Assembly (NCBI RefSeq): GCF_040675855.1
Contig: NZ_JBEGIK010000001.1
Location: 248,001-312,000 of the forward strand
DNA: 64,000 bases
Source: Microbacterium sp. LWH3-1.2
Lineage (GTDB): Bacteria > Actinomycetota > Actinomycetes > Actinomycetales > Microbacteriaceae
Reading direction: 5' to 3'
Shown here: in pieces, positions 50,097 to 58,509 of the stretch
How the letters are laid out: each line of letters opens with the position of its first letter
How positions within the stretch are numbered: position 1 is the first letter of the stretch
Position numbers and translations under genes: made by a program
Notes under the pieces: generated by a model
Databases searched by the model: none
What the model was told of the DNA's origin: nothing
Seen by the model: the letters and a program-made list of their open reading frames with translations, nothing else

Positions 50097-50705
50097 ATGT
50101 TGGCGGGCGACGAGGTCGAAGATCGGAAGCGAGCGGTGATGGCCGCGGCGGAGTCTCTCATCGCCGAGGAGGGCTACGAGACCGTTCGCCTACGCGACAT
50201 CGCTCGACGGGCTGGTGTGTCGATCGGATCGATCCAGCACTACTTCGACACTCGTGACAATCTCCTTTTGGAGACGGTGAGCGCGGCCAGTCTGCGACGA
50301 GCGCAGGAATGGACCCGGCTCGGCGTGGAATATGACGACCCGATTGCACGGCTGCGCGCGCTCCTCCGGGGATCGGTCACGGACCGCGAGCGGTGTGCCG
50401 CGTGGATGACGATGTGCTCCGCGGCGACCCGGCACCCAGAACTCGTGCCGCATGTCGCCAAGATCTACGACTCGTGGCGAGCGTCCTTAGCCCGCACGCT
50501 GCGCGACGGCATCGAAGCTGCCGTCTTCTCGCCGACCCAGCCGGACGACCAGGTTCTCGACACGATCATGGCGGTGATCGATGGCCTGATCGTCGACGCC
50601 GGCCTGAACATCCACCCGTTCGACCCAGAACGATCGGGAACGCTTCTCGAGCGGGTCGCCGGACTCCTCCTTCAGATCGATTTCACTGAGGTGCGTCGAC
50701 CATGA
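50097..50705 (+). CDS. TetR-family transcriptional regulator
   Basis: The 202-aa protein has a TetR HTH at about residues 10-55 (RKRAVMAAAESLIAEEGYET, LRDIARRAGVSIGSIQHYFD) and a BetI/PsrA-like C-terminal domain (SVTDRERCAAWMTMCSAATR). GGAGG precedes the ATG. It overlaps the second TetR gene by four bases and is divergent from the alcohol dehydrogenase/CoA-transferase operon, which it likely represses. Confidence 0.9.
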   Translation: MLAGDEVEDRKRAVMAAAESLIAEEGYETVRLRDIARRAGVSIGSIQHYFDTRDNLLLETVSAASLRRAQEWTRLGVEYDDPIARLRALLRGSVTDRERCAAWMTMCSAATRHPELVPHVAKIYDSWRASLARTLRDGIEAAVFSPTQPDDQVLDTIMAVIDGLIVDAGLNIHPFDPERSGTLLERVAGLLLQIDFTEVRRP

Positions 50706-51313
50706 CACCCCAAGCACCCAGCGCATCCCCCGCCCGCGGTGAAGCAGCCGCTGAAGCACGCAAGCAGCAGATCCTCATGGCAGCCGCCGACCTCATCGCC
50801 GACAAGGGATTCGCCGCCACTCGGGTGGGCGACATTGCCAAACGCGCGAAGGTCAGCCACGGGCTTGTCAATTTCTATTTCGGCAGCCTGGAGAACCTCC
50901 TGATAGAAGCGCTCCTTTCCACGGAGGAGCGCTTCTATGAGGTAGCCGACACCATCGTGACACAACCGACATCAGGCGCGGAGCGTCTGCGTCGCCTGGT
51001 GGAATGGGTGTTCTCCGAAGACAGTCGGCAGACTCGAGCCTGGACCCTCTGGCTCGAAAGCTGGGCTGAGGCCGCTCACCGAGACGTCGTCGCGGACGCG
51101 CGGGCCCGACAGGATGAGCGCTGGCGGACACTCTTCGACAACGCTGTCGCCGACGACTTCCCCGGGAGCGAGGAAGAACGTGAGTCCGCCATCCTCACGT
51201 TGGCAGCCCTGCTCGATGGCCTCATGGTGCAGGTCGCCCTCGAAGATCCGACCATCACAACGGCCAAGGCATACGAGCTGGGCGTCCGCTACGCGGAACG
51301 GATGATGAAGTAG
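50702..51313 (+). CDS. TetR-family transcriptional regulator
   Basis: The 203-aa protein has its own HTH (KQQILMAAADLIADKGFAAT, VGDIAKRAKVSHGLVNFYFG) after an N-terminal Ala/Ser/Pro-rich stretch, and a C-terminal domain resembling TetR_C_6/BetI-type regulators (ARQDERWRTLFDNAVADDF). It is translationally coupled to the first TetR gene. The two share little sequence outside the HTH, so they probably sense different ligands. One may act at 49994-50010 and the other at 44672-44691. Confidence 0.9.
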   Translation: MTPQAPSASPARGEAAAEARKQQILMAAADLIADKGFAATRVGDIAKRAKVSHGLVNFYFGSLENLLIEALLSTEERFYEVADTIVTQPTSGAERLRRLVEWVFSEDSRQTRAWTLWLESWAEAAHRDVVADARARQDERWRTLFDNAVADDFPGSEEERESAILTLAALLDGLMVQVALEDPTITTAKAYELGVRYAERMMK

Positions 51314-51458
51314 AGCCCAATGCGGCTGGTCGGGAACGCGGTGCCGGGTGCCGCAACATCGCGATCGCGAACGGCAAGCACTCCTGCGTCGCGCGGATCA
51401 GCGTCGCCGTGGATCCGCCTATGTGGTCTCCACTTGCTCGGTCATCAATCCTCTGTGA

Positions 51459-51474
51459 TGAAAACGTTGCAATT
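51459..51474. promoter_or_regulatory. LacI-type half-conserved operator before the LacI gene
   Basis: TGAAAACGTTGCAATT has the core AACGTTGCAAT found on the minus strand of the strong operator at 52589-52608. Only one arm is well conserved. It suggests weak autoregulation of the LacI gene 55 bp downstream. Confidence 0.45.
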
Positions 51475-51528
51475 CTATGACACGCTATTGAGCACAGGAA
51501 GGTCTGTCAAACAGAGGAATGCAAGACT

Positions 51529-52548
51529 GTGGAGATGCGAGCGAGGGACACCGTCACTGTGCGTGACGTGGCTGCCCGGGCTGGCGTGGGCCTCAGCACG
51601 GTCTCCAATGCCCTGAACCGTCCGCAGGTCCTCGCCGCCGAGACGCTGGCTCGAGTGCAGGCCGCGATCGATGATCTCGGTTACGTCCGCAATGACGCGG
51701 CCCGCTCGCTTCGCCTGGGCAGCAGTCGCGCGATCGGCGTGATTGTCAGCGAGGCCTCCAGCCCGTTCTTCGCCGACGTCACCCAAGCCGCAACGATCGC
51801 GTTGGGTGATCGCAACTATTCGACGCTCGTGGGAAACGCGGTCCAGAACGCGTCGATCGAGAAGCAGCTGATCGAGCTGTTCGAGTCGCAAAGGGTGCGG
51901 GGGCTGCTGATCGCGCCGATGAGCGGGAACCCGCCTGGTCTTTCTAGCATCGTCAACCGCGGGGTACCGGTGATCTTCCTCGATCTCTCGGCGGCCACGG
52001 ATCAGTTCTGCTCTGTGGCCGTTGACGACACACTGGGGGCTACTCTGGCCATGCAACACCTGGAGTCGTTGGGTCGCTCACGTATCGCACTCGTGCGAGG
52101 TCCGGAAGGACTCCCCCAGATCGCGAGCCGATCCGCCGGCGCCCTCGACTTCGCACAACAGGGCGGGATGCGGTGCGAGGAGATCGTCACCTCGGGCTAC
52201 TTCGTCCAGGCTGGCCTTGAGGCCGCGGCGGTCATCGCCAGTCGGCGACCGGACGAACGACCCGACGCGATCTTCGCCGTCAACGATCTTCTCGCCATGG
52301 GCGTCGTCTCCGGCCTTCTGGACCGGGGGATCGGTGTTCCGCGCGACATCGCCGTGGTCGGCTATGACGATGTCTCCGTCGCCGCAGTGGCGCGGGTGCC
52401 GTTGACAACGCTCCGTCAGCCCGCCCGCGAGATCGGCGCCCGTGCGGCAGCCCTCCTGATGGACGAGATCGAATCCCCCGAGACACACCAGCACGAATCC
52501 ACTCGATTCCTCCCTGAATTGATCGTTCGCGCCAGCACCGTCGGTTAA
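51529..52548 (+). CDS. LacI-family transcriptional regulator of the sugar ABC operon
   Basis: The 339-aa protein begins with the LacI headpiece VTVRDVAARAGVGLSTVSNA, hinge LGYVRNDAARSLRLGSSRAI and a sugar-binding core (IGVIVSEASSPFFADVTQAA, AIFAVNDLLAMGVVSGLLDR). The start is GTG 51529 or the ATG two codons later. The gene stands 94 bp before the binding-protein gene; the promoter and the operator CCATTGCAACGTTACAATGG lie between. Induction by the transported sugar or its derivative is the normal logic for this arrangement. Confidence 0.93.
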   Translation: MEMRARDTVTVRDVAARAGVGLSTVSNALNRPQVLAAETLARVQAAIDDLGYVRNDAARSLRLGSSRAIGVIVSEASSPFFADVTQAATIALGDRNYSTLVGNAVQNASIEKQLIELFESQRVRGLLIAPMSGNPPGLSSIVNRGVPVIFLDLSAATDQFCSVAVDDTLGATLAMQHLESLGRSRIALVRGPEGLPQIASRSAGALDFAQQGGMRCEEIVTSGYFVQAGLEAAAVIASRRPDERPDAIFAVNDLLAMGVVSGLLDRGIGVPRDIAVVGYDDVSVAAVARVPLTTLRQPAREIGARAAALLMDEIESPETHQHESTRFLPELIVRASTVG

Positions 52549-52549
52549 C

Positions 52550-52579
52550 TTGACAGGCTCGGTCCGGTCGACCTACACT
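52550..52579 (+). promoter_or_regulatory. Promoter of the sugar ABC/esterase operon
   Basis: TTGACA (52550-52555), 18 bp and TACACT (52574-52579). The -35 begins two bases after the LacI stop codon. Confidence 0.75.
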
Positions 52580-52588
52580 CCGATGCAT

Positions 52589-52608
52589 CCATTGCAACGT
52601 TACAATGG
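52589..52608. promoter_or_regulatory. LacI-type operator of the sugar ABC operon
   Basis: CCATTGCAACGTTACAATGG is a 20-bp palindrome broken by a single pair, with the central CG typical of LacI sites. It begins 10 bp past the -10 and so covers the transcription start. Confidence 0.85.
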
Positions 52609-52642
52609 CGACCGTGGTGAGGGGCAAGGAGGTCCCCACAAC

Positions 52643-53713
52643 ATGACCCGACACAGCAAGCGCGGGCTCGTCCCGCTGATGGCCGCGATGTTCGCGGTCG
52701 CCCTGGTCCTCTCCGGCTGTTCCGGCAGTGGGGCCGCAGCGCCGTCCGGCGGCTCGGCGGTCAACGCTGATGCCGAACCGCCGACCCCGCCCGCAGGCGT
52801 CGCCTCGTTCGAGCCGATCGAGGCGGGTTCCGGTGAAGGTCTCACGGTGGGCTTCACCCAGCTGACGCTCGCCGCGGCATTCCCGACAGCGCTGCAGGCA
52901 GGCATGGACGACGCAGCCGCTGAGGCCGGGCTGAACCTCATCACCTGCGACTCGAAGTTCGACACCGCGGCGGCGCTGGATTGCGCCCGCCAGTTCAAGA
53001 CCCAGAACGTCGACGGCCTGGTCACCTTCCAGGCGGACGCGGCCGCATCGCCGTCCATCTGCGAAGAGGGCGCGCAGGTCCCGGTCATCGCCATCGACAT
53101 CGTGCAGGACCCTTGCCAGAAGGTGTTCGTCGGCGCGGCCAACGAGTACGCCGGCCAGCTCATCGGCTACCACGTCGGGAAGTACTTCGCAGATGAATTC
53201 GACTGCGAGTACGACGCCTATGTCTCTCTGGAGTCCACCGCGGTCGGCGCGGTGAACGACGCTCGCATGGACGGGACGGAGGACGGCTTCGAGAGCGTCT
53301 GCGGACCCATCCACGACGAGAAGATCCTCGACACCGGCGCCGGCGGTCAGACCGACGTCGCACAGCGGCTGTTCACCGACACGCTCACCGCGCTGCCCGG
53401 CGCATCCAAGATCGTGGTCGTCGGCATCAACGAGGACGTCATCCTCGGCGCCCTCGCCGCTGCTCGCGCCCAGGACCGCACCGATGACCTCTATATCGGG
53501 GTGCAGAACCTGGACCCGGACAACTGCGCGATTCTCACGTTCGATCACTGGATCGGGAGCGCGGCGTACTTCCCGGAGAAGTATGCGCTGCTGATCATCC
53601 CCGCGATCATCAAGCTCATCAAGGGCGAGGAAGTGCCGGACGAGATCCTGGTGCCGCATGAGTTCATCACGAAGGACACCCTGCTGGACTACTACCCGGA
53701 TTACAGCTGCTAG
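52643..53713 (+). CDS. Sugar ABC transporter substrate-binding lipoprotein (RbsB/periplasmic-binding 4 type)
   Basis: The 356-aa protein starts at 52643 behind AAGGAGGT. It has a lipoprotein signal with the lipobox LSGC (Cys26) and a type I binding-protein fold (LTVGFTQLTLAAAFPTALQA, ALDCARQFKTQNVDGLVTFQ, KIVVVGINEDVILGALAAAR). It holds six cysteines in the mature domain, which is unusual for the family and may include disulfides. It is the first gene of an importer operon with RbsA- and RbsC-type partners, and its stop codon overlaps the start of the ATPase gene. Confidence 0.9.
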   Translation: MTRHSKRGLVPLMAAMFAVALVLSGCSGSGAAAPSGGSAVNADAEPPTPPAGVASFEPIEAGSGEGLTVGFTQLTLAAAFPTALQAGMDDAAAEAGLNLITCDSKFDTAAALDCARQFKTQNVDGLVTFQADAAASPSICEEGAQVPVIAIDIVQDPCQKVFVGAANEYAGQLIGYHVGKYFADEFDCEYDAYVSLESTAVGAVNDARMDGTEDGFESVCGPIHDEKILDTGAGGQTDVAQRLFTDTLTALPGASKIVVVGINEDVILGALAAARAQDRTDDLYIGVQNLDPDNCAILTFDHWIGSAAYFPEKYALLIIPAIIKLIKGEEVPDEILVPHEFITKDTLLDYYPDYSC

Positions 53714-55215
53714 TGACTGACTCCGTCTTCCTCAGCGCCCGTGGGCTCAGGAAGTCATTCGGCCAGGTCGAGGTCCTCCACGGTGTGGATCTCGACCTGG
53801 CGCCCGGCACCGTCACGGCGCTGCTGGGCGAGAATGGCGCCGGCAAGTCCACCTTCGTCCGCATCATCGCGGGCGACTACCAGCCCGACGGCGGCACCAT
53901 CCGCCTCGATGGGGTCGAAGAGCGCTACTCCGTCGCAGGCGCCCGCAAACGCGGCATCCGCCTGATCTCCCAGGAGATCAGTGACGCACCCACCCTCACT
54001 GTGGCCGAGAACGTCGTGCTCGGAGCGTGGCCGACCAGCACAGGCTTCGTGAACCGCAAGGCCATGCGAAGCGAAGCCCGACAGGCGCTGCATGCCCTGG
54101 GCGCCGACGACCTGGATCTCGACGCGATTCAAACCTCACTGCGGCTGGGTGAGCGGCAGATCGTGGAGGTCGCCCGCGCGATCCGCGGGCAGAGCAAGCT
54201 GGTCATTTTCGACGAACCGACCGCGGCGCTCTCGGACGCCGAGGCGAAACAGCTTTACCGGGTTATCGCCACGCTCACTGAGCGCGGCGTCGCCGTGCTG
54301 TACATCACCCACCGGCTCGACGAGGTCTTTGCGATCGCCGACCGCGTCTGCGTCCTGCGCGACGGGGTGATGGCCATGCAGACGCTGGTCGCTGAGACCA
54401 ACGCGCCCGCCGTGGTCGAAGCCATGGTCGGCCACAAAGTCGAGCGCGCCCGCGGCGCCGTGCGCGACTTCACGAGCGAAGCCGCTGCCCTGCAAGCGGC
54501 GGACCTGACCGGCCCCGGATACAGCGGCGTGAGCTTCACCGCCCACCGCGGCCAGATCCTCGGCCTCTATGGCAAGGTCGGCGCGGGCGTTATCGAAGTC
54601 GCCGAAGCACTCTTCGGAACGCGACCTATCGACACGGGCACCGTCGCCCTCGACGGCGCGGAACTGTCCCTGACCGGTCCGGCCGACGCCATTAGGCACG
54701 GCATCGGCTATCTTCCCCCCGACCGCGCGCGGGACGGGGCGTTCCTCATCCTGTCCGTTGCGGAGAACCTCACCGCACCCAGTTGGCGACGTCTGGCCAC
54801 CGCGCATGCATTCATGACACGCAGCATCGATGCGCTCGCCTACCGGCGCTGGCACAAGCCTCTCGGGGTGAGATCCACCGGCGACCCCAAGCAGAATCTG
54901 GGGACGTTGTCCGGCGGCAACCAGCAGAAAGTTCTCCTGGGTCGGTGGCTGGAAGCCGGCTCACGGGTGCTCATCCTCAGTGAGCCCACCCGTGGTGTCG
55001 ATGTCGGAGCCCGCGAAGAGATCTACGCGGTGCTGCGCGAACTTGCCGGCAACGGCACCACCATCATCATCGCCACATCCGATTATGAGGACATCGTGGG
55101 TGTTGCGGACACTGCGCTCGTCATGGTGCGCGGCGAGATCGTCGCACACATTCCTCACCAAGAAATCACCGTCAATTCCTTGACCGAGGCCGCCGGAGGC
55201 GCCATCCATGTCTGA
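53713..55215 (+). CDS. Sugar ABC transporter ATP-binding protein, RbsA/MglA type
   Basis: The 500-aa protein has two ATPase domains. The first carries Walker A GENGAGKS, signature LGERQIVEVARAI and Walker B LVIFDEPTAALS. The second has a degenerate Walker A (GKVGAGVIEVAE) but an intact signature LSGGNQQKVLLGRWL and RVLILSEPTRGVDVGAREEI. This asymmetry is normal for CUT2-family sugar importers. The GTG start overlaps the preceding TAG. Confidence 0.95.
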   Translation: MTDSVFLSARGLRKSFGQVEVLHGVDLDLAPGTVTALLGENGAGKSTFVRIIAGDYQPDGGTIRLDGVEERYSVAGARKRGIRLISQEISDAPTLTVAENVVLGAWPTSTGFVNRKAMRSEARQALHALGADDLDLDAIQTSLRLGERQIVEVARAIRGQSKLVIFDEPTAALSDAEAKQLYRVIATLTERGVAVLYITHRLDEVFAIADRVCVLRDGVMAMQTLVAETNAPAVVEAMVGHKVERARGAVRDFTSEAAALQAADLTGPGYSGVSFTAHRGQILGLYGKVGAGVIEVAEALFGTRPIDTGTVALDGAELSLTGPADAIRHGIGYLPPDRARDGAFLILSVAENLTAPSWRRLATAHAFMTRSIDALAYRRWHKPLGVRSTGDPKQNLGTLSGGNQQKVLLGRWLEAGSRVLILSEPTRGVDVGAREEIYAVLRELAGNGTTIIIATSDYEDIVGVADTALVMVRGEIVAHIPHQEITVNSLTEAAGGAIHV

Positions 55216-56185
55216 CACACTCACCGCGCCCAGCCTCACCCCCACTCCCACCCGCAACAGGCTGCGACTTCCGGAGACGCTGGCGCTGATCATCTTCCTG
55301 CTCGCCGAAGTCATCTTCTTCTCCGTCGCCTCCAAGTACTTCCTCAGCTGGGACAACTTCGTCAACATCTTCTCCGCCGTCGCCGTCACGGGAATCCTGG
55401 CTGCAGGCGCCACCATCCTGCTGATCGGCGGCCAGTTCGACCTGTCCATCGGCTCCGGTGTCGCCTGGGTCGGCCTGATGTTCGCCTTGACGAATCCGAT
55501 CCTCGGTACCCCGGCGGCGCTGCTCATCTCCTTCGGTAGCGGACTCCTGATCGGTGTCATCAACGGGTTCCTGGTCACCGTCGTCGGAGTCAATGCGCTG
55601 ATCACCACCCTCGGGACGATGGCCATTTTCCGCGGACTCACCATCTCCATCGGTCAAGGTCAGAGCATCGGCGTCACCGGTTTCGACTGGGCACTCATCC
55701 GCCCGTTCCTGGGCATTCCCCTTCCCGTGATCCTTTTCGTCCTCGTCGCCATCGTCGTCGCACTGCTGCTGCGCAACACGGTCTATGGGCGCAGCATCTA
55801 CGCCATCGGCGCGAACCCGTCCGCTGCACGACTGGTCGGACTGGGAAGCAAGCGGAACATCTTCATCGCCTTCCTCATTTCCGGACTCTGCATGGCCCTG
55901 GCCGGGCTGACCAGCGTGTCCCAACTCGGCGCCACCTCCGGGACCACCGGTCTCGGCATGGAACTGGCCGCGATCACCGCCGTCATCCTCGGCGGAACCA
56001 GCCTCACCGGCGGCGTCGGCTCGATGAGCGGCACGGTCCTCGGCCTGCTGATCGTCGCGGTCCTGGGCAACGGCATGACCCTGCTGAACATCAACTCGTC
56101 GTGGCAGCAGGTAGCCACGGGCATTCTGCTGATCCTCGCAGTGTCGTTCGACCGCCTCCGTCAGCGTCTGCTTCGCTCGCGATGA
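55208..56185 (+). CDS. Sugar ABC transporter permease, RbsC type
   Basis: The 325-aa membrane protein has the CUT2 permease pattern: ILAAGATILLIGGQFDLSIG, NGFLVTVVGVNALITTLGTM, GRSIYAIGANPSAARLVGL and ELAAITAVILGGTSLTGGVG. Eight to ten hydrophobic segments are evident. It overlaps the ATPase gene by eight bases and the following hydrolase gene by four. Confidence 0.95.
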   Translation: MSDTLTAPSLTPTPTRNRLRLPETLALIIFLLAEVIFFSVASKYFLSWDNFVNIFSAVAVTGILAAGATILLIGGQFDLSIGSGVAWVGLMFALTNPILGTPAALLISFGSGLLIGVINGFLVTVVGVNALITTLGTMAIFRGLTISIGQGQSIGVTGFDWALIRPFLGIPLPVILFVLVAIVVALLLRNTVYGRSIYAIGANPSAARLVGLGSKRNIFIAFLISGLCMALAGLTSVSQLGATSGTTGLGMELAAITAVILGGTSLTGGVGSMSGTVLGLLIVAVLGNGMTLLNINSSWQQVATGILLILAVSFDRLRQRLLRSR

Positions 56186-57117
56186 GCCAGCGCGACTCGC
56201 CTCGTATCCGACCCGTCAGCCTCGACCCCGAGCTCGCCGCCGCACTCACCCGGCGGTTCAACGTCCGCCGGCGTCCCGACGAAACACCAGAAGCCGTCGA
56301 ACGCCGCCGTCGCCGGGAATGGCACCACGAACGGCGTGAAGGAGCGGAGCCCCTCGGAGTCGAGGCGATCATCGGCGGGGTGCGTTGCCGCCTCTACGAA
56401 CCGTCCACCCCGGCTGGCGCGACCCTGATGTGGCTTCACGGTGGAGGGTGGCTGTATGGGGAGCCGGAGGGCGACGAAATGATGCTGCAACGCATCGCGG
56501 ATGAAGGTGACCTCAGAGTTGTCGCGCCGGACTACCGGCTCGCACCCGAGCACCCGTTCCCCGCCGCAGCCGATGACGCACACAACGTCTATCGCGAGCT
56601 CAGCGCCACAGAGCAGGTCATCGTCGCCGGCGCCAGCGCAGGCGCGACCCTCGCCGCTGGACTGTGTCTCCGCCTGCGTGACGAAGGCGACCCACTGCCC
56701 CTCTGCCAGCTCCTGATCTGCCCCGCACTGGACAACGAGGCCACCGACGACGACGCGGGGCCGCTGCGCCGCGAAGACATGAACATGTTCTGGTCCGCGT
56801 ACCTGCAGGCGCGAGGGCGGAAACCCAGCATCTACGCCGTGCCAGCCCATGCCGGCACGCTCGCCGGGCTCCCGCCGGCCTACGTCTTCACCACCTCCGG
56901 TGACCCGTTGCGACTGGAAGGATGGCGGTACGCCGAACGTCTCGCCGCCGACGGTGTCGAAGTCACCGCGCAGTTCCTCCCCGGCGGATACCACGGGTTC
57001 GAATACGAGGTACCGGATTCGGCGATCGCGCGGCGAGCAGTCGGGCAGTGGATCGAGGTGCTGCGTCGCGTCGCGACCACACATCAGCGCACCGAAGAGA
57101 ACAAGGAGCTCGCATGA
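56182..57117 (+). CDS. Alpha/beta hydrolase of the hormone-sensitive lipase family, importer-linked
   Basis: The 311-aa esterase has HGGGWLYGEPEGD, DYRLAPEHPFPAA, nucleophile motif AGASAGATLA and later TSGDPLRLEG and GGYHGFEY for Asp and His. It begins with an arginine-rich, possibly flexible segment (LTRRFNVRRRPDETPEAVER). The start ATG overlaps the permease stop, so the esterase is made with the importer. A role in removing acyl groups from an imported sugar ester is inferred from this coupling. Confidence 0.9.
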   Translation: MSQRDSPRIRPVSLDPELAAALTRRFNVRRRPDETPEAVERRRRREWHHERREGAEPLGVEAIIGGVRCRLYEPSTPAGATLMWLHGGGWLYGEPEGDEMMLQRIADEGDLRVVAPDYRLAPEHPFPAAADDAHNVYRELSATEQVIVAGASAGATLAAGLCLRLRDEGDPLPLCQLLICPALDNEATDDDAGPLRREDMNMFWSAYLQARGRKPSIYAVPAHAGTLAGLPPAYVFTTSGDPLRLEGWRYAERLAADGVEVTAQFLPGGYHGFEYEVPDSAIARRAVGQWIEVLRRVATTHQRTEENKELA

Positions 57118-57455
57118 GCGACGTCGCCGATGCTTCAACGCCGCAGCGGGTCTGTTTCCTCATGCAAGTCAAATCCGAGCGCGTGGCGGAGTACCTCACG
57201 GTGCATGAGGACATCTGGCCGGACATGCTGGAAGCTCTTCGTGAGACCGGGTGGACGAATTTCTCCCTCTTCCTGCGGCGGCGTGATGGGCTCGTCGTCG
57301 GCTACGTCGAGACAGCGGACTACGCCCTGGCGACTTCCGCGATGGCACGCAGAGAAGTGAACACCCGCTGGCAGCGAACGATGGCCGAGTACTTCGTCGA
57401 GGGCCGCCCCGACGAAGACGTCGACGTTCTCGAGGAATACTTCCACCTGCCGTAA
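57114..57455 (+). CDS. L-rhamnose mutarotase-family protein
   Basis: The 113-aa protein matches RhaM over its length: RVCFLMQVKSERVAEYLTVH, IWPDMLEALRETGWTNFSLF, LVVGYVETADY and the C-terminal EEYFHLP. The family interconverts alpha and beta anomers of L-rhamnose; the histidine in the HEDIWPDM segment belongs to the active site. The start overlaps the preceding stop (ATGA). It points to a 6-deoxyhexose-like cargo for the importer, although no rhamnose isomerase, kinase or aldolase gene is present in the window. Confidence 0.87.
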   Translation: MSDVADASTPQRVCFLMQVKSERVAEYLTVHEDIWPDMLEALRETGWTNFSLFLRRRDGLVVGYVETADYALATSAMARREVNTRWQRTMAEYFVEGRPDEDVDVLEEYFHLP

Positions 57456-57504
57456 TGCCTGCCACCGACGCTCAGACGAGCGTCTCCCCGCGTAAGAGGC
57501 CTGT

Positions 57505-58443
57505 ATGACGAACGACGCCGCGCCCGTGATGGTCGAATGGTTCGGAGCCGGTGGATGGACGCCCATCCCCGACCTCGTCGACGTTCTCGAGAAGGACCCA
57601 GCTGCATACGACGCACGGCCAGGGGCGAGGCCCGCTGAAGACAAAGCCCTCCTGGCGAAGGCAGGTGTCACCGTCACCGACCTCACGATCCCCGGCGACG
57701 TGCCCGTGCAAGCACGGCTCTACCGCCCCGCGGAGCCTCACGTATCCGCCGCGGTCGTCTGGGTTCACGGCGGCGGCTTCATCTTCTACTCACTCGACGG
57801 CCCCGAAGCGCACCACATCAGCTCCGTGCTAGCCGCCGGCGGCATCGCCGTTCTCTCGCTGGACTATCGGAAGGCGATCGGCGGCGTCCACTACCCCGCA
57901 CCCTCCGACGACATCCTCACCGGTTGGCTCTGGGCGACACAGAACCTGGACCGGCTGGGAATTGAACAGGTGGAAGAGCTCCATCTCGCCGGCGCCAGCG
58001 CCGGCGGTAACCTCGCAGCCGGTGTCGCGAAGCGCTTGCGAGACGGAGCCGGACCCCTTCCCGCATCAGTCGCGCTCGCTTACCCCTTCATCGGACCAAA
58101 CGCTCAACCCGTCGAGAACCCACCAACCGAAGCATTCCCGGACTGGTGGCTCGAACAAATGGCTCAGAACTACGTCGGAGACACCGCCCTCCTAACTGAC
58201 CCCTACGCCTTCCCACTGAATGGAACCGTCGCGGGGCTACCACCCACATTCCTCGTCCTGTCCGACATCGACACGATCCGCCCCTCCGGTGAGGCCTACG
58301 CGGCAGCACTGGAAAGCGCAGGCGTCGAGACACATGTGCACGTGGAACCAGGCACAACACACGGCCAACTCGATCGACCCGGCACGCGCGGCGCAGAAGA
58401 AACGATCGCGGCGATTCAGGACTGGCTGCTTCGCGAGAACTAG
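57505..58443 (+). CDS. Alpha/beta hydrolase of the hormone-sensitive lipase family, second importer-linked copy
   Basis: The 312-aa esterase has VHGGGFIFYS, LDYRKAIGGVHYPAP in place of the usual YRLAPE motif, nucleophile GASAGGNLAAG, LSDIDTIRPSGEAYA and a C-terminal histidine in GTTHGQLDRP. It is not close to the esterase at 56182. It lies 49 bp after the mutarotase gene and is probably the last gene of the operon. Two different esterases in one sugar-import operon suggest a cargo with more than one ester linkage. Confidence 0.88.
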   Translation: MTNDAAPVMVEWFGAGGWTPIPDLVDVLEKDPAAYDARPGARPAEDKALLAKAGVTVTDLTIPGDVPVQARLYRPAEPHVSAAVVWVHGGGFIFYSLDGPEAHHISSVLAAGGIAVLSLDYRKAIGGVHYPAPSDDILTGWLWATQNLDRLGIEQVEELHLAGASAGGNLAAGVAKRLRDGAGPLPASVALAYPFIGPNAQPVENPPTEAFPDWWLEQMAQNYVGDTALLTDPYAFPLNGTVAGLPPTFLVLSDIDTIRPSGEAYAAALESAGVETHVHVEPGTTHGQLDRPGTRGAEETIAAIQDWLLREN

Positions 58444-58509
58444 CTCGCTGCCGTCCACCCGCGAGGTGAAGGACACCGCATGGGCGGTGAAAGGGTTCCA
58501 ACGCTGCGG

